A stretch of 64,000 nucleotides of DNA from assembly GCF_010548375.1 (NCBI RefSeq), contig NZ_JAAGLY010000020.1:90162-154161 (forward strand), given 5' to 3'. Origin of the DNA: Streptomyces sp. SID13726 (GTDB lineage Bacteria > Actinomycetota > Actinomycetes > Streptomycetales > Streptomycetaceae). This document shows positions 41,373-50,103 of the stretch, in pieces. The position numbers were made by a program, and so were the translations under genes. The notes below the pieces were generated by a model that ran no database searches, was not told the DNA's origin, and worked only from the letters and a program-made list of their open reading frames with translations. How positions within the stretch are numbered: the first letter of the stretch is position 1; the number at the start of each line of letters is the position of its first letter.

Positions 41373-42038
41373 TCAGTAGTTGCCGTGGGCCTGCCAGTAG
41401 GACCAGGCGTCGCAGGGGCTGCCGTAGCGTTCGTTCATGTAGCTGAGGCCCCATTTGATCTGGGTGGCCGGGTTGGTCTGCCAGTCGGCACCGGCGGACG
41501 CCATCTTGTTGCCCGGCAGGGCCTGGACGAGTCCGTAGGCGCCGGAGGAGGCGTTGACGGCCAGGTAGTTCCAGGTGGACTCGTGGTTCACGATGTTGCT
41601 GAAGCACTGGTACTGCCCACTGGGGATGATCTGGCGTGCCAGGGCCTGGACCTCGGCGGTGGTGTACGACGCCTGCTGCGGGTAGACACCGGTGGCGGCC
41701 TTGGCCTCCCGCTCCTTCTTCGCCTTCTCCGCGGCGGCCCGCTGCTTGGCCTGCGCGTCCTCGGCGGCCTGCTTGCGGGCCGCTTCCTCCGCGGACCTCC
41801 TGGCACCGGCGTCCGCGGCGACGGCCTGTGTCTCGGCCTGCTGGGCCAGCGGGGCCGCCTGCACCTGGGCCTGCTCGCCTGCGGGGATGTCCGCGAGGAG
41901 TGTGGCGTCACCGGCCGGCGCCTGGGCGTCGTCGGTGGGCTGAGCGGTGCCGGCCTGGGCGACGCCCATGACGGCACCGACAGTGGTGACCGCCGTGGCC
42001 GAGACCACGGCGAATCCGCGTGCGGAGTTCCGGTTCAC
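41373..42038 (-). CDS. Secreted transglycosylase-like (SLT) protein B
   Basis: 221 aa. Signal peptide 1-32, a helical Ala/Lys/Glu-rich coiled-coil (55-115), and a C-terminal SLT-like domain (125-221) with N-I-V-N-H-E-S-T-W-N-Y (E probably catalytic), A-S-S-G-A-Y-G-L-V-Q-A-L and N-P-A-T-Q-I-K-W-G-L. It likely cuts or remodels peptidoglycan outside the cell. It is the downstream member of a tandem pair with about 75% identical-looking C-terminal domains, 10 bases after the first. Confidence 0.85.
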   Translation of the reverse strand: MNRNSARGFAVVSATAVTTVGAVMGVAQAGTAQPTDDAQAPAGDATLLADIPAGEQAQVQAAPLAQQAETQAVAADAGARRSAEEAARKQAAEDAQAKQRAAAEKAKKEREAKAATGVYPQQASYTTAEVQALARQIIPSGQYQCFSNIVNHESTWNYLAVNASSGAYGLVQALPGNKMASAGADWQTNPATQIKWGLSYMNERYGSPCDAWSYWQAHGNY

Positions 42039-42048
42039 GGCGAGAGGC

Positions 42049-42732
42049 CTAGTACCAGTTGTTGGCCTGCCAGAACGACCAGGCCTCGCAGGGGCTGCCG
42101 TACCGGCTGTCCATGTAGTTCAGGCCCCACTTGATCTGGGTGGCCGGGTTGGTCTGCCAGTCGGAACCGACCGACGACATCTTGGAGCCCGGCAGGGCCT
42201 GGAAGAGACCGTAGGCGCCGGAGGAGGCGTTCACGGCGCGGTAGTTCCAGCTGGACTCGTGGTCCACGATGTTGCTGAAGCACTGGAACTGGCCGCTCGG
42301 AACCATCGAGGCAGCCATCGACTGGATCTGCGCGATGGTGTACGAGCTCTGCACCGGGAAGCTGGAGGAGCTGCGGCTGGCCTTCTCCTTGGCCTCGGCG
42401 CGCTCCTTGGCTTCCTTGGCCGCCTTCTCGGCGAGTTCCTTCTTCTCGATCGCGGACTTGGCGGCGGCCTTGCGCGCCGACTCCTCCGCGACCTTCTTGG
42501 CGCTCGCGTCCGCGGCGATGGCCTGGTAGTCGGCCTGCTGCGTGAGGGACGCGGTCTGCACCTGAGCCTGCTCACCCGCGGGGATGTCCGCCAGGAGCGT
42601 CGTGTCGGCTGCCGTCGCCTCGGCGTCGTTCGGCTGCGCGACGCTGCCGGAGGCAACTCCGACGACGCTTCCGACAGCGGTGACCGCGGTGGCGGAGGCC
42701 ACTGCGAATCCCCGGACCGAAATCGGGCTCAC
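42049..42732 (-). CDS. Secreted transglycosylase-like (SLT) protein A
   Basis: 227 aa from GTG 42732, with AAGGAAA upstream; longer in-frame starts lack ribosome sites. Signal peptide 1-32, a long charged helix (70-130), then the SLT-like domain with N-I-V-D-H-E-S-S-W-N-Y and A-S-S-G-A-Y-G-L-F-Q. It is the upstream gene of the tandem pair and carries the 398-base leader/promoter region before it. Role in cell-wall turnover, e.g. germination or hyphal growth, is inferred from the family. Confidence 0.86.
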   Translation of the reverse strand: MSPISVRGFAVASATAVTAVGSVVGVASGSVAQPNDAEATAADTTLLADIPAGEQAQVQTASLTQQADYQAIAADASAKKVAEESARKAAAKSAIEKKELAEKAAKEAKERAEAKEKASRSSSSFPVQSSYTIAQIQSMAASMVPSGQFQCFSNIVDHESSWNYRAVNASSGAYGLFQALPGSKMSSVGSDWQTNPATQIKWGLNYMDSRYGSPCEAWSFWQANNWY

Positions 42733-43130
42733 ACGGTTTCCTTCCAGCATCGCCCGCTTCGGTGACCCTGGCGGACGCGATCTGCCCCTGGACACTGGCC
42801 TCCCAACTGCGGGGTCACGGGAGACACGGGCCCGGTGGGCAACTCCCTCACGGGGAGCGCCGCATGGTGCGCGGGCGGCATACGGCGGACGATATGGAGT
42901 TGATCCGGTGCTGCTGTGGTGCCGTACCGCTGGGGGTACAGATGTGCCGTATGCGGGGCCTGACAGAACCGAGACTCTGCCGTAACCCGACGCCGAGTGG
43001 CAATTCTGAGTTGCGTGTGAAAGCTCACATCCCGTTTGACCCCAGGGATTTCGAGAAACCTCGACACGCGAAGGCGCCGCCCGGCTAGGCTCTTGGCCTT
43101 TCCGGACGGCGCCAACTGGCGGGTACTACC
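42733..43130. other. 398-base intergenic region before the SLT pair
   Basis: No credible gene. It should contain the promoter and a long 5' leader of SLT A plus the 3' end of phoH. I searched it by eye for the c-di-AMP (ydaO) riboswitch known upstream of Streptomyces wall hydrolases and did not find its core motifs. Confidence 0.5.
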
Positions 43131-44456
43131 TCAGATTTGGCCGTCCTCCAGCATTTCGGTCACAAGGGCCGCGATCTGGGACCTCTCGGACCTCGTCAGG
43201 GTCACATGCGCGAAGAGCGGGTGCCCCTTCAGCTTCTCCACCACGGCGACGACACCGTCGTAGCGGCCGACGCGGAGATTGTCCCTCTGTGCCACGTCAT
43301 GGGTGAGAACCACCCGTGAATTCGCGCCGATTCGGGACAGAACGGTGAGAAGGACGTTCCTTTCCAGCGACTGGGCCTCGTCCACGATGACGAACGCGTC
43401 GTGCAGCGAGCGGCCGCGGATGTGGGTGAGCGGCAGGACCTCCAGCATCCCGCGCGCGGTGACCTCCTCGATGACCTCGCGGCTGGCGACCGCGGACAGG
43501 GTGTCGAAGACCGCCTGCGCCCAGGGGCTCATCTTCTCCGACTCGGAGCCCGGCAGATAGCCCAGCTCCTGCCCGCCGACCGCGTACAGCGGACGGAAGA
43601 CCATCACCTTCTGGTGCTGGCGGCGCTCCAGGACCGCCTCCAGACCCGCGCACAGCGCGAGCGCCGACTTGCCGGTGCCGGCCCGGCCGCCCATCGACAC
43701 GATGCCGATGTCCGGGTCGAGGAGGATGTCCAGCGCGATGCGCTGCTCCGCGCTGCGGCCCTTGATGCCGAACGCCTCCCGGTCGCCGCGCACCAGACGG
43801 ATGTTGCCGTCGGGCGAGACGCGGCCGAGCGCCTTGCCGCGCTCCGAGTGGAGGGTCAGCCCGGTGTGCACGGGCAGTTCGGACGCCTCGGGGACGTGGA
43901 CGTGGCCTTCCTCGAAGAGGATGTCCACCTGCTCACCGGGCAGGGTCAGTTCGGACATCCCGGTCCAGCCGGAGGAGCCCGTGATGGCGAGCTCGGCGCG
44001 GTACTCCTCGGCGAGGAGACCGACCGAGGACGCCTTGATCCTGAGCGGGAGGTCCTTCGACACGACGGTGACGTCGAACCCCTCGGCCTGCAGATTGCGG
44101 GCGACCGCGAGGATGCGGGAGTCGTTGTCCCCCAGGCGGTAGCCGCTGGGCAGGATGCTGGGGTCCGAGTGGTTGAGCTCGACACGGACGGTCCCGCCGA
44201 GTTCCCCGATCGGGATGGGGGCGTCGAGGCGGCCGTGCCGGACCCGGAACTCGTCGAGCAGGCGCAGGGCCTGCCGGGCGAAGTAGCCGAGTTCGGGATG
44301 GTGCCGCTTCGCCTCCAGCTCCGTGACCACGACGATGGGGAGCACTACCTCGTGCTCGTCGAAGCGGCTCAGGGCGTTCGGGTCGGCCAGCAGGACGCTG
44401 GTGTCGAGAACATAGGTGCGCCGGTCAGGCATACGGCGCTTTGTGCTGGTCACCAC
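43131..44456 (-). CDS. phoH2: PIN-PhoH family ATPase/RNase
   Basis: 441 aa from GTG 44456. N-terminal PIN domain (10-150): Y-V-L-D-T-S-V-L-L, conserved E-L-E near 44 and N-D-S-R near 115. C-terminal PhoH P-loop domain (235-441): Walker A G-R-A-G-T-G-K-S near 258, Walker B F-V-I-V-D-E-A-Q near 368, then R-I-G-A-N-S-R and T-H-D motifs. PIN-PhoH fusion proteins are RNA helicase/RNases in actinobacteria. The gene stands alone with its own promoter region upstream. Confidence 0.88.
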   Translation of the reverse strand: MVTSTKRRMPDRRTYVLDTSVLLADPNALSRFDEHEVVLPIVVVTELEAKRHHPELGYFARQALRLLDEFRVRHGRLDAPIPIGELGGTVRVELNHSDPSILPSGYRLGDNDSRILAVARNLQAEGFDVTVVSKDLPLRIKASSVGLLAEEYRAELAITGSSGWTGMSELTLPGEQVDILFEEGHVHVPEASELPVHTGLTLHSERGKALGRVSPDGNIRLVRGDREAFGIKGRSAEQRIALDILLDPDIGIVSMGGRAGTGKSALALCAGLEAVLERRQHQKVMVFRPLYAVGGQELGYLPGSESEKMSPWAQAVFDTLSAVASREVIEEVTARGMLEVLPLTHIRGRSLHDAFVIVDEAQSLERNVLLTVLSRIGANSRVVLTHDVAQRDNLRVGRYDGVVAVVEKLKGHPLFAHVTLTRSERSQIAALVTEMLEDGQI

Positions 44457-44769
44457 GGAAGGACGTACCCCCTCGGATGAGGTCGGGGAGCGACGGAGTG
44501 GAGCTGGACCGGTCGACGGCCCGTTTGCACGGGCCGGGAACCGGCCCTCCACTGCTTCTTCCGTGCTGAGACCGCACGGCAAGGCTGGTGCAAAGGGCCT
44601 CCCGGGCGGACGGCCCCGTGCCGCCCGCTGAGATCCGACACCCGTGGTTCGGGCGTCGACCTGCTTGGCTTATGCCCTCGAACACCCGGCGCCATGCCAG
44701 CGCATATGACGGCGCACTGGTGAACTGTCCGTTACTTCCACCCCAGACGGGGTACGCCGCGTGTTTGCC
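44457..44769. other. 313-base intergenic region upstream of PhoH gene
   Basis: Holds the 3' end after the prenyltransferase stop and the promoter region of the PhoH gene. I see no coding frame or strong terminator hairpin. Confidence 0.45.
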
Positions 44770-45543
44770 TCAGCCGCCGTAACGCCGGTGTCGCGCCGCG
44801 TAGTCGCGCAGGGCGCGCAGGAAGTCGACCTTGCGGAAGGCCGGCCAGAAGACGTCGCAGAAGTGGTACTCCGAGTGGGCCGACTGCCACAGCATGAATC
44901 CGGACAGCCGCTGCTCGCCGCTCGTGCGGATCACCAGATCGGGGTCGGGCTGGTCGCTGGTGTAGAGGTGCCGGCTGATCGCGTCGATGGTGACGGACTC
45001 GGCGAGCTCCTCCAGCGGGGTGCCCTTGTCGTGGGCGTCCAGCAGCATCGACCGTACGGCGTCGGCGATCTCCTGGCGGCCGCCGTAGCCGATGGCGACG
45101 TTGACGAGTATCCCGTCGACGTGGGCGGTGGACTCCTCCGCCTCCTTGAGCGCGGTCTGCATCGGGGACGGCAGCAGGTCGGGGGCGCCGACGTGATGGA
45201 CCCGCCAGCGGCCGTCGGCGGCGAGGGTGCGGACGACGTCCTCGATGATGCCGAGGAGGGGGCCGAGCTCCTCCGGCGGGCGGTTGAAGTTGTCCGTCGA
45301 CAGCAGCCAGAGGGTGACGACCTCGACGTCCGTCTCGGTGCACCAGCCGAGGAACTCCTCGATCTTCTCGGCGCCGGCGCGGTGGCCGTCGACGGGGGTG
45401 GAGCCGGCCGCCTTCGCCCAGCGGCGGCTGCCGTCCACGATGACACCGATGTGCTTCGGCACCTGGGCGTGGTCCAGGTGGCCCTCCACCCGGCGTGCGT
45501 AGAGCCTGACGAGCAGGCCGCGCAGCTTGTCGCGCAGGTTCAC
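44770..45543 (-). CDS. uppS: cis-Prenyltransferase (isoprenyl diphosphate synthase)
   Basis: 257 aa from GTG 45543 (AAAGGGG upstream). Conserved regions: H-I-G-V-I-V-D-G-S-R-R-W-A (38-50), L-W-L-L-S-T-D-N-F-N-R (90-100), V-N-V-A-I-G-Y-G-G-R (160-169), D-L-V-I-R-T-S-G-E-Q-R-L-S-G-F-M-L-W-Q (206-224) and E-Y-H-F. It condenses isopentenyl units into a polyprenyl diphosphate, probably for wall glycan carrier lipid. Region I has Ser where the family usually has Asn (D-G-N). Streptomyces often carry more than one paralogue. Confidence 0.86.
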   Translation of the reverse strand: MNLRDKLRGLLVRLYARRVEGHLDHAQVPKHIGVIVDGSRRWAKAAGSTPVDGHRAGAEKIEEFLGWCTETDVEVVTLWLLSTDNFNRPPEELGPLLGIIEDVVRTLAADGRWRVHHVGAPDLLPSPMQTALKEAEESTAHVDGILVNVAIGYGGRQEIADAVRSMLLDAHDKGTPLEELAESVTIDAISRHLYTSDQPDPDLVIRTSGEQRLSGFMLWQSAHSEYHFCDVFWPAFRKVDFLRALRDYAARHRRYGG

Positions 45544-45704
45544 GTGAAAGTCAGCCCCTTTGAGATGGCGGTCCCCGCGAGTCGAGCGTACCGGGGGTGC
45601 CGGGTGCCAACTGTGCGGGGTGCCTTGAGCGGTGGGGCCGACGGAGGTCGCGTACGAGCGGCCGCACCCCCGGGCGGACATCCCCTCCGCCCCTCCCCGC
45701 GCAC

Positions 45705-45745
45705 AAAAAACGGGCCGGTCCGTGGGGGGGATACGGACCGGCCCG
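45705..45745 (-). terminator. Intrinsic terminator with T-run in uppS leader region
   Basis: A perfect 13-bp stem CGGGCCGGTCCGT / ACGGACCGGCCCG followed on the minus strand by six T residues: a textbook rho-independent terminator. It lies 160 bases before the prenyltransferase start and 400 bases after the methyltransferase stop, so ends an upstream transcript or attenuates the uppS leader. Confidence 0.82.
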
Positions 45746-45964
45746 AGGGGGGGTTTCCACCATAACCCTTCGTGAGGGATGGTGCGTGCATCGGCGTGCC
45801 ACAACTACTCTCCGGAGTCGGGCGGCGACGGCGCGGTGGCCGATTGAAGGCCAGTTCATGGGGGTTTCGTGGCCGAATCACGGCGGAATCATGGGGGCGT
45901 AGGGCATCGCCCACGCGGGTGAACCCGGGTCGGAACGTTTCTTTGACGTCGGGAAGCAGGCACG

Positions 45965-46005
45965 GCACCGCGCAGCCCCCTCCTCTGCGCGGTGCCACCG
46001 CGCAG
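45965..46005 (-). other. Three-arm alternating hairpin element
   Basis: GCACCGCGCAG (45965-45975), CTGCGCGGTGC (45985-45995) and CACCGCGCAG (45996-46005) can pair as arm 1-2 or arm 2-3, mutually exclusively. It lies between the methyltransferase and the T-run terminator, suggesting a structured non-coding transcript or regulated leader. Confidence 0.5.
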
Positions 46006-46152
46006 CTTTGCTGGCGCGAATTGCCTCGGGTTGAATTTACGTCAAAAGCGGTCCGGTGGCGAGCCGCCTGGGATAACGATGTGGAAACCCGGTGAAGACC
46101 ATGGATATGCGGGGTAGATCGGTACATGATGCCCCCGTTGACCCATTTGCGA

Positions 46153-46932
46153 TCATTTGCGGGCTTCGATCAGATGGCGGCTGCTGTGGGCCACGAAGGG
46201 CCCGTCGGCCGCGATCCGCTCGTGCAGGGACCGCAGTTGAGGCTCGTACCGCGCCACCGTGAAGCCGGGGACCATCCACACCACCTTGCGCAGGAAATGG
46301 ACAACCGCCGCGATGTCGTGGAACTCCATCCGCAGCCGCTCGGCCCGCAGGTCGACGATCTCCAGGCCCGCCGCCTCGGCGCCCGCGCGCTCGCGGTCCG
46401 GGTGCCGGTCGGAGCTCTGCTCCTCGGGCAGCGGGCCGAGGAAGTGCTCGACCAGCTCGAACACGCTGCGCGGGCCGACGTGCTGGGCGAAGTACGTGCC
46501 GCCCGGCCGCAGCACACGGGCGATCTCCGCCCACCGCGGCTTGACCGGGTGGCGGCTGCCGACCAGGTCGAAGGTGCCGTCCGCGAAGGGCAGCGGGGCG
46601 TCCTCGGACACGGCGACGACCGCGATGCCGCGCGGGCTCAACAGGGCGGTGGCCTTGGCGACGTTCGGCGGCCAGCCCTCGGTGGCCGTCATGAGCACGG
46701 GTGCCTTCGGCGCCGTACCGAGGGCGAAGTCCAGGACCTCGCCGCCGCCGGTCTGGATGTCGAGGGCGGCGGTGGCGGTGGCCAGCCGGCCGCCCAGGGA
46801 GGTGGCGTAGCCCCAGGAAGGCCGCGCCTCGGTGGCCCGCCCCTCGAACCACGAGAAGTCCCACCCGTCGGTGGGGACGGCGGCGCCCTCGGCCACGAGG
46901 TCTTCGAACGTGCGGGGATCCGGGGAGGTCAT
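46153..46932 (-). CDS. SAM-dependent methyltransferase
   Basis: 259 aa from ATG 46932; no good ribosome site is seen, so the start could be leaderless. The SAM-binding fold has V-L-D-F-A-L-G near residue 60 (a variant of the D-x-G-x-G-x-G motif), V-A-V-S-E-D near 110, F-A-D-G-T-F-D-L-V near 123, and A-R-V-L-R-P-G-G-T-Y-F near 146, typical of class I small-molecule methyltransferases. Substrate unknown. Confidence 0.82.
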   Translation of the reverse strand: MTSPDPRTFEDLVAEGAAVPTDGWDFSWFEGRATEARPSWGYATSLGGRLATATAALDIQTGGGEVLDFALGTAPKAPVLMTATEGWPPNVAKATALLSPRGIAVVAVSEDAPLPFADGTFDLVGSRHPVKPRWAEIARVLRPGGTYFAQHVGPRSVFELVEHFLGPLPEEQSSDRHPDRERAGAEAAGLEIVDLRAERLRMEFHDIAAVVHFLRKVVWMVPGFTVARYEPQLRSLHERIAADGPFVAHSSRHLIEARK

Positions 46933-47011
46933 GGAGGTGATCGTGGCAGTGGGCGGCGGGCGGGCGCCGCCCATTTTCCGGCGGGGCCGGGGCCCTCGAC
47001 CTCCGACGAGG

Positions 47012-47884
47012 TCAGGGCACCAGCGGCCGGACCTGCTCCGCCGCGAAGCGCACGAAGCCCTCCGGGTCGGGCTCGTCGCCCGTCGGCTGGAGTACGACGG
47101 TGTCGGCACCGGCGTCGGCGAGCCGCTGCACGGCCTTCGCGACGGCGTCCGCGTCCCCGGCCACACCGAGGTCGGGTGTGTCGGCGAGGCCCTCCTCCCC
47201 CAGCTCGGCGCGCAGCCGGGCGGCGGCGTCGGGGCCGGTGGCGGTGAGGAGGTACACGACGACCCGGTGCGGGTCGGTGCGTCCGGCGCGCCGCCGGCCC
47301 TCGTCGATGAGCAGACGGGCCCTGCGGACGCCCTCCGGTGGGGTGCTCGCGGTGAGGACGGTGCCGTCGGCGGCCTCCCCGGCGAGGCCGAGGGTGCGCG
47401 GTCCGGTGGCCCCGGTGAGCACCTCGACCGGGTCGGCGGGCGGCCAGTCGAGGCCGACGTCGTCGAGGGTGACGTAGCGCCCCCGGACGGTCAGCCGCTC
47501 GCCGCGCAACAGGGCCCGCAGCGCGTCGAGATGCTCCCGCAGCAGGGTGAGCGGCGACTCGGGCCGTGCGCCGACCTGGCCCATCCAGGACTGCACGCCG
47601 TGGCCGACGGCGACGATCGCGCGGCCCGGGAACATGCGGTGCAGGGCGGCCGTCTCCATCGCGGTGATGGCGACGTTGCGCAGCGGGACGGGGAGGAGGC
47701 CGACGCCGATCCGGACCCGCTCGGTCCACGCGAGCGCGGCGGCCGCCGTCGAGATCCCGCCTTCGCGGAAGCAGTCCTCCCACAGCCAGAGTTCTTCGAG
47801 CCCGGTCTCGTCCGCGAGCCGGGCGAGCGCCCGCAGCCGCTCGGGAGGGAGTTGGGGACGGAACACTGCGCCGAGTCCGGTCAT
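47012..47884 (-). CDS. LLM-class F420-dependent oxidoreductase
   Basis: 290 aa from ATG 47884 with GGAAGGG upstream. TIM-barrel luciferase-like pattern: E-L-W-L-W-E-D near 31, I-G-V-G-L-L-P-V-P-L-R near 58, G-R-A-I-V-A-V-G-H-G near 87, and E-V-L-T-G-A-T-G-P-R-T-L-G-L near 150. Family members use F420 or FMN; the actinobacterial context favours F420. The substrate is not indicated. Confidence 0.83.
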   Translation of the reverse strand: MTGLGAVFRPQLPPERLRALARLADETGLEELWLWEDCFREGGISTAAAALAWTERVRIGVGLLPVPLRNVAITAMETAALHRMFPGRAIVAVGHGVQSWMGQVGARPESPLTLLREHLDALRALLRGERLTVRGRYVTLDDVGLDWPPADPVEVLTGATGPRTLGLAGEAADGTVLTASTPPEGVRRARLLIDEGRRRAGRTDPHRVVVYLLTATGPDAAARLRAELGEEGLADTPDLGVAGDADAVAKAVQRLADAGADTVVLQPTGDEPDPEGFVRFAAEQVRPLVP

Positions 47885-47941
47885 GACGCCCTTCCTACCC
47901 ACGTGCGGGGTACGGGACAACTTCTTTACGCGTCCGGTTCC

Positions 47942-48505
47942 CTACGCCTCCGGCTCGTACCGCAGCAGCACCACGCCGTTGCCGAACGTGCGCGACTCCA
48001 CGAGCCGCAGCGAGGTCGGGGTGTCGGCCCGCGGGAACAGCGGCTTGCCCGCTCCCACGAGGACGGGATGGACGTAGAGCCGCACCTCGTCGACGAGACC
48101 GAGCCGCAGGAAGGACTCCCCGAGGCCCGCCCCGCCGAGGCCGAGGTCCCCGCCCGGCTGTTCCTTCAGCGCGCGGACCTCTTCCGGTACGACCTCGTGG
48201 AAGAGGGTGCTGTTCCAGCCGACGCTCTTGAGGGTGCGGGAGTAGACGAACTTGGGGAGGTCGCGCCAGATCGGGGCGAACTCGACGGTGGACGCGTCGG
48301 CGTCGGGGTCGGCGTCGGCCGTGGGCCAGTGGGCGGCCATGAGTTCGTAGACGACCCGGCCGTGGATGAGGCCGCCCATGGCGCCGATCGTGGCGTTCAT
48401 GTGCGCCAGCAGCTCGTCGTCGACCCGGTGCCAGCTGATGTCTTTGTCGGGGCCCTCGATGTAGCCGTCGAGGGACATCCCCATCATCAGGACGATTTTC
48501 CGCAT
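47942..48505 (-). CDS. RibD C-terminal / dihydrofolate-reductase-like protein
   Basis: 187 aa. N-terminal M-S-L-D-G-Y-I-E-G-P-D (9-19), G-R-V-V-Y-E-L-M near 48, W-R-D-L-P-K-F-V-Y-S near 78 and G-G-A-G-L-G near 120 match the RibD-C/DHFR-like reductase family common in Streptomyces. Probable NADPH-dependent reductase of unknown substrate. Separated from the LLM gene by 57 bases. Confidence 0.83.
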   Translation of the reverse strand: MRKIVLMMGMSLDGYIEGPDKDISWHRVDDELLAHMNATIGAMGGLIHGRVVYELMAAHWPTADADPDADASTVEFAPIWRDLPKFVYSRTLKSVGWNSTLFHEVVPEEVRALKEQPGGDLGLGGAGLGESFLRLGLVDEVRLYVHPVLVGAGKPLFPRADTPTSLRLVESRTFGNGVVLLRYEPEA

Positions 48506-48604
48506 CGGTCACCTGACCTGGGCAGGAGAGAGAGGATCGGTTCCCACGGTACGGGAACGCGGCGCGGACGGCGTGCGAACGCCATGACGGAAGGTGGCTC
48601 CGGG

Positions 48605-48967
48605 ATGGGGCGCTGGCAGGACGGGCGGGGACGGCTGGTCGTGCACGGGGAGGGGGCGGGGCCCGATGTGCCGCTGGAGATCGCGTCCTCGTACCGGGCC
48701 CGGACGAAGGGGCTGCTGGGGCGGGACTCGGTCGAGGGGGCGCTGCTCCTCTCCCCCGCGAACAGCGTGCACACCTTCCGGATGCGGATGCCCATCGATG
48801 TCGCCTATCTCGACCGGCGGCTCCGGGTGGTCGCGGTGCGCACCATGCGGCCGGGGCGGCTGGGGCTGCCCCGGCTCCGGTCCCGGCATGTGCTGGAGGC
48901 GGAGGCCGGGGCGATGGCGGGATGGGGGCTGCGGGCCGGGGTGCGGGTGGAGATCGCGGTGGAGTAG
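48605..48967 (+). CDS. DUF192 protein
   Basis: 120 aa from ATG 48605 (GGAAGGTGG upstream); an ATG seven codons earlier is possible. Core: S-S-Y-R-A-R-T-K-G-L-L-G-R-D (28-41), then S-V-H-T-F-R-M-R-M-P-I-D-V-A-Y-L-D (54-70) and V-L-E-A-E-A-G near 96: DUF192 of unknown function. Divergent from the RibD-like gene. Confidence 0.8.
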   Translation: MGRWQDGRGRLVVHGEGAGPDVPLEIASSYRARTKGLLGRDSVEGALLLSPANSVHTFRMRMPIDVAYLDRRLRVVAVRTMRPGRLGLPRLRSRHVLEAEAGAMAGWGLRAGVRVEIAVE

Positions 48968-49009
48968 GGCGGCCGGCGGGGTGCGGACGGACCGGGACCG
49001 GGCCGTGGA

Positions 49010-50014
49010 CTACACCGGCAGGCGGTGCAGGGCGTCGGCGACCGGGACCGGGTCCGCGGGGCCCAGGTGGCCCGAGGCCGGGAAGTCGTGGACCGTGAAG
49101 CGGTTGTGCGGGGTGAGCGCGTCGGCCTCCGCGATCATGCGGTCCTGGAGCGCGGTGGCCACGGTCCTGTCCCTGCCGAAGCGCAGATAGGTGCGCGGAA
49201 TACGGCCCCAGGTCCCGGCCCGCCCGACCGCGCGGTCCCCGTACGCCGTCATCGACTCGTCGGTCTGCATCCCCTCCAGCACCCGCAGGAACTCCGCGTC
49301 GGTGTAGTCGGCGCAGATCATCTCCTTGAGCACCGCCAGCTCCTGGCGGTCCGAGGTGCGCCAGTTGAGCCGCAGGACGCCGAGCTTCTCCGGGTCGCCG
49401 ACCATCCGGAGCGGGACGACGGCCTGCTGTCCCTCGGGAGAGGCCGCGCAGTCGTTCAGGGAGGGCAGCGCGCGGCTCGGGCAGAACGCGGCCATGTAGC
49501 AGATGTGGTCGAGGAGTTCGGGCACGGCGTTGCCGACCCGGCTGACCGAGAGGCCGCCCATGCTGTGGCCCACGAGGACGACGGGACCGCCCAGGCGCGC
49601 GGCCCCGCGGACGGCCGCGGTGACCCGTCATTCGAAGTCGTCGAGGGTGAGTGCGGCGACCGGCGAGGGCTCGGTGGCGAGGGCACGCAGGTCCTGTGCC
49701 TGGTAGGCCTCCGGGATGAACTTCTCGGTGCCGTGCAGGGGTTGGTCCACCGCGACGACCCGATGGCCGCGCAAAGCGAGCTCCCGGCCGATCCCGGTCC
49801 AGAACGCGGCGGCGCTGTGGGTGCCGTGCACGAGGACGTAGGTCCGCACGCCCCGGCCGGTGGCGTGTGCGGGGGCGACGCCGGCACCGACGCCGACGCT
49901 CGTGGCGAGTGCCGTGCCGCCTGCCGCGACGGCGAGGCCGCGCAGGGTCTTACGTCGCGAAATCCCTTGAGTGGAAGGGGAGTTGACGTCTGTGAGGTTT
50001 CCGTTGTCAGCCAT
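49010..50014 (-). pseudogene. Tat-exported alpha/beta hydrolase interrupted by in-frame TGA
   Basis: The single 335-codon frame is broken by TGA at 49630-49628. First part (128 aa): Tat signal S-R-R-K-T-L-R-G-L-A (19-28), then Y-V-L-V-H-G-T-H-S-A (oxyanion His-Gly). Second part in the same frame: V-V-L-V-G-H-S-M-G-G (nucleophile Ser) and H-F/D-F-P-A-S-G-H-L-G with the catalytic His. Removing the stop gives an ordinary hydrolase. The stop is followed by C, a leaky context, so low read-through is possible, but a nonsense mutation is the simplest reading. Confidence 0.82.
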
Positions 50015-50103
50015 GTCGACGAGACTACGAAGGTGCCGGGCACGTCACGATGGGTCTGCACACCCGGTCGGAGGTGTACCTGCGGACACCCGGGCCGGTG
50101 CCG

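Noticed and set aside
42733..43130. c-di-AMP (ydaO) riboswitch before the SLT genes
   Set aside because: Known for Streptomyces wall hydrolases, but I did not find its conserved core segments here.
46832..48967. 711-codon plus-strand frame across methyltransferase, LLM and reductase genes
   Set aside because: Only the last 120 codons (DUF192) look like a protein; the rest is antisense to three recognisable genes.
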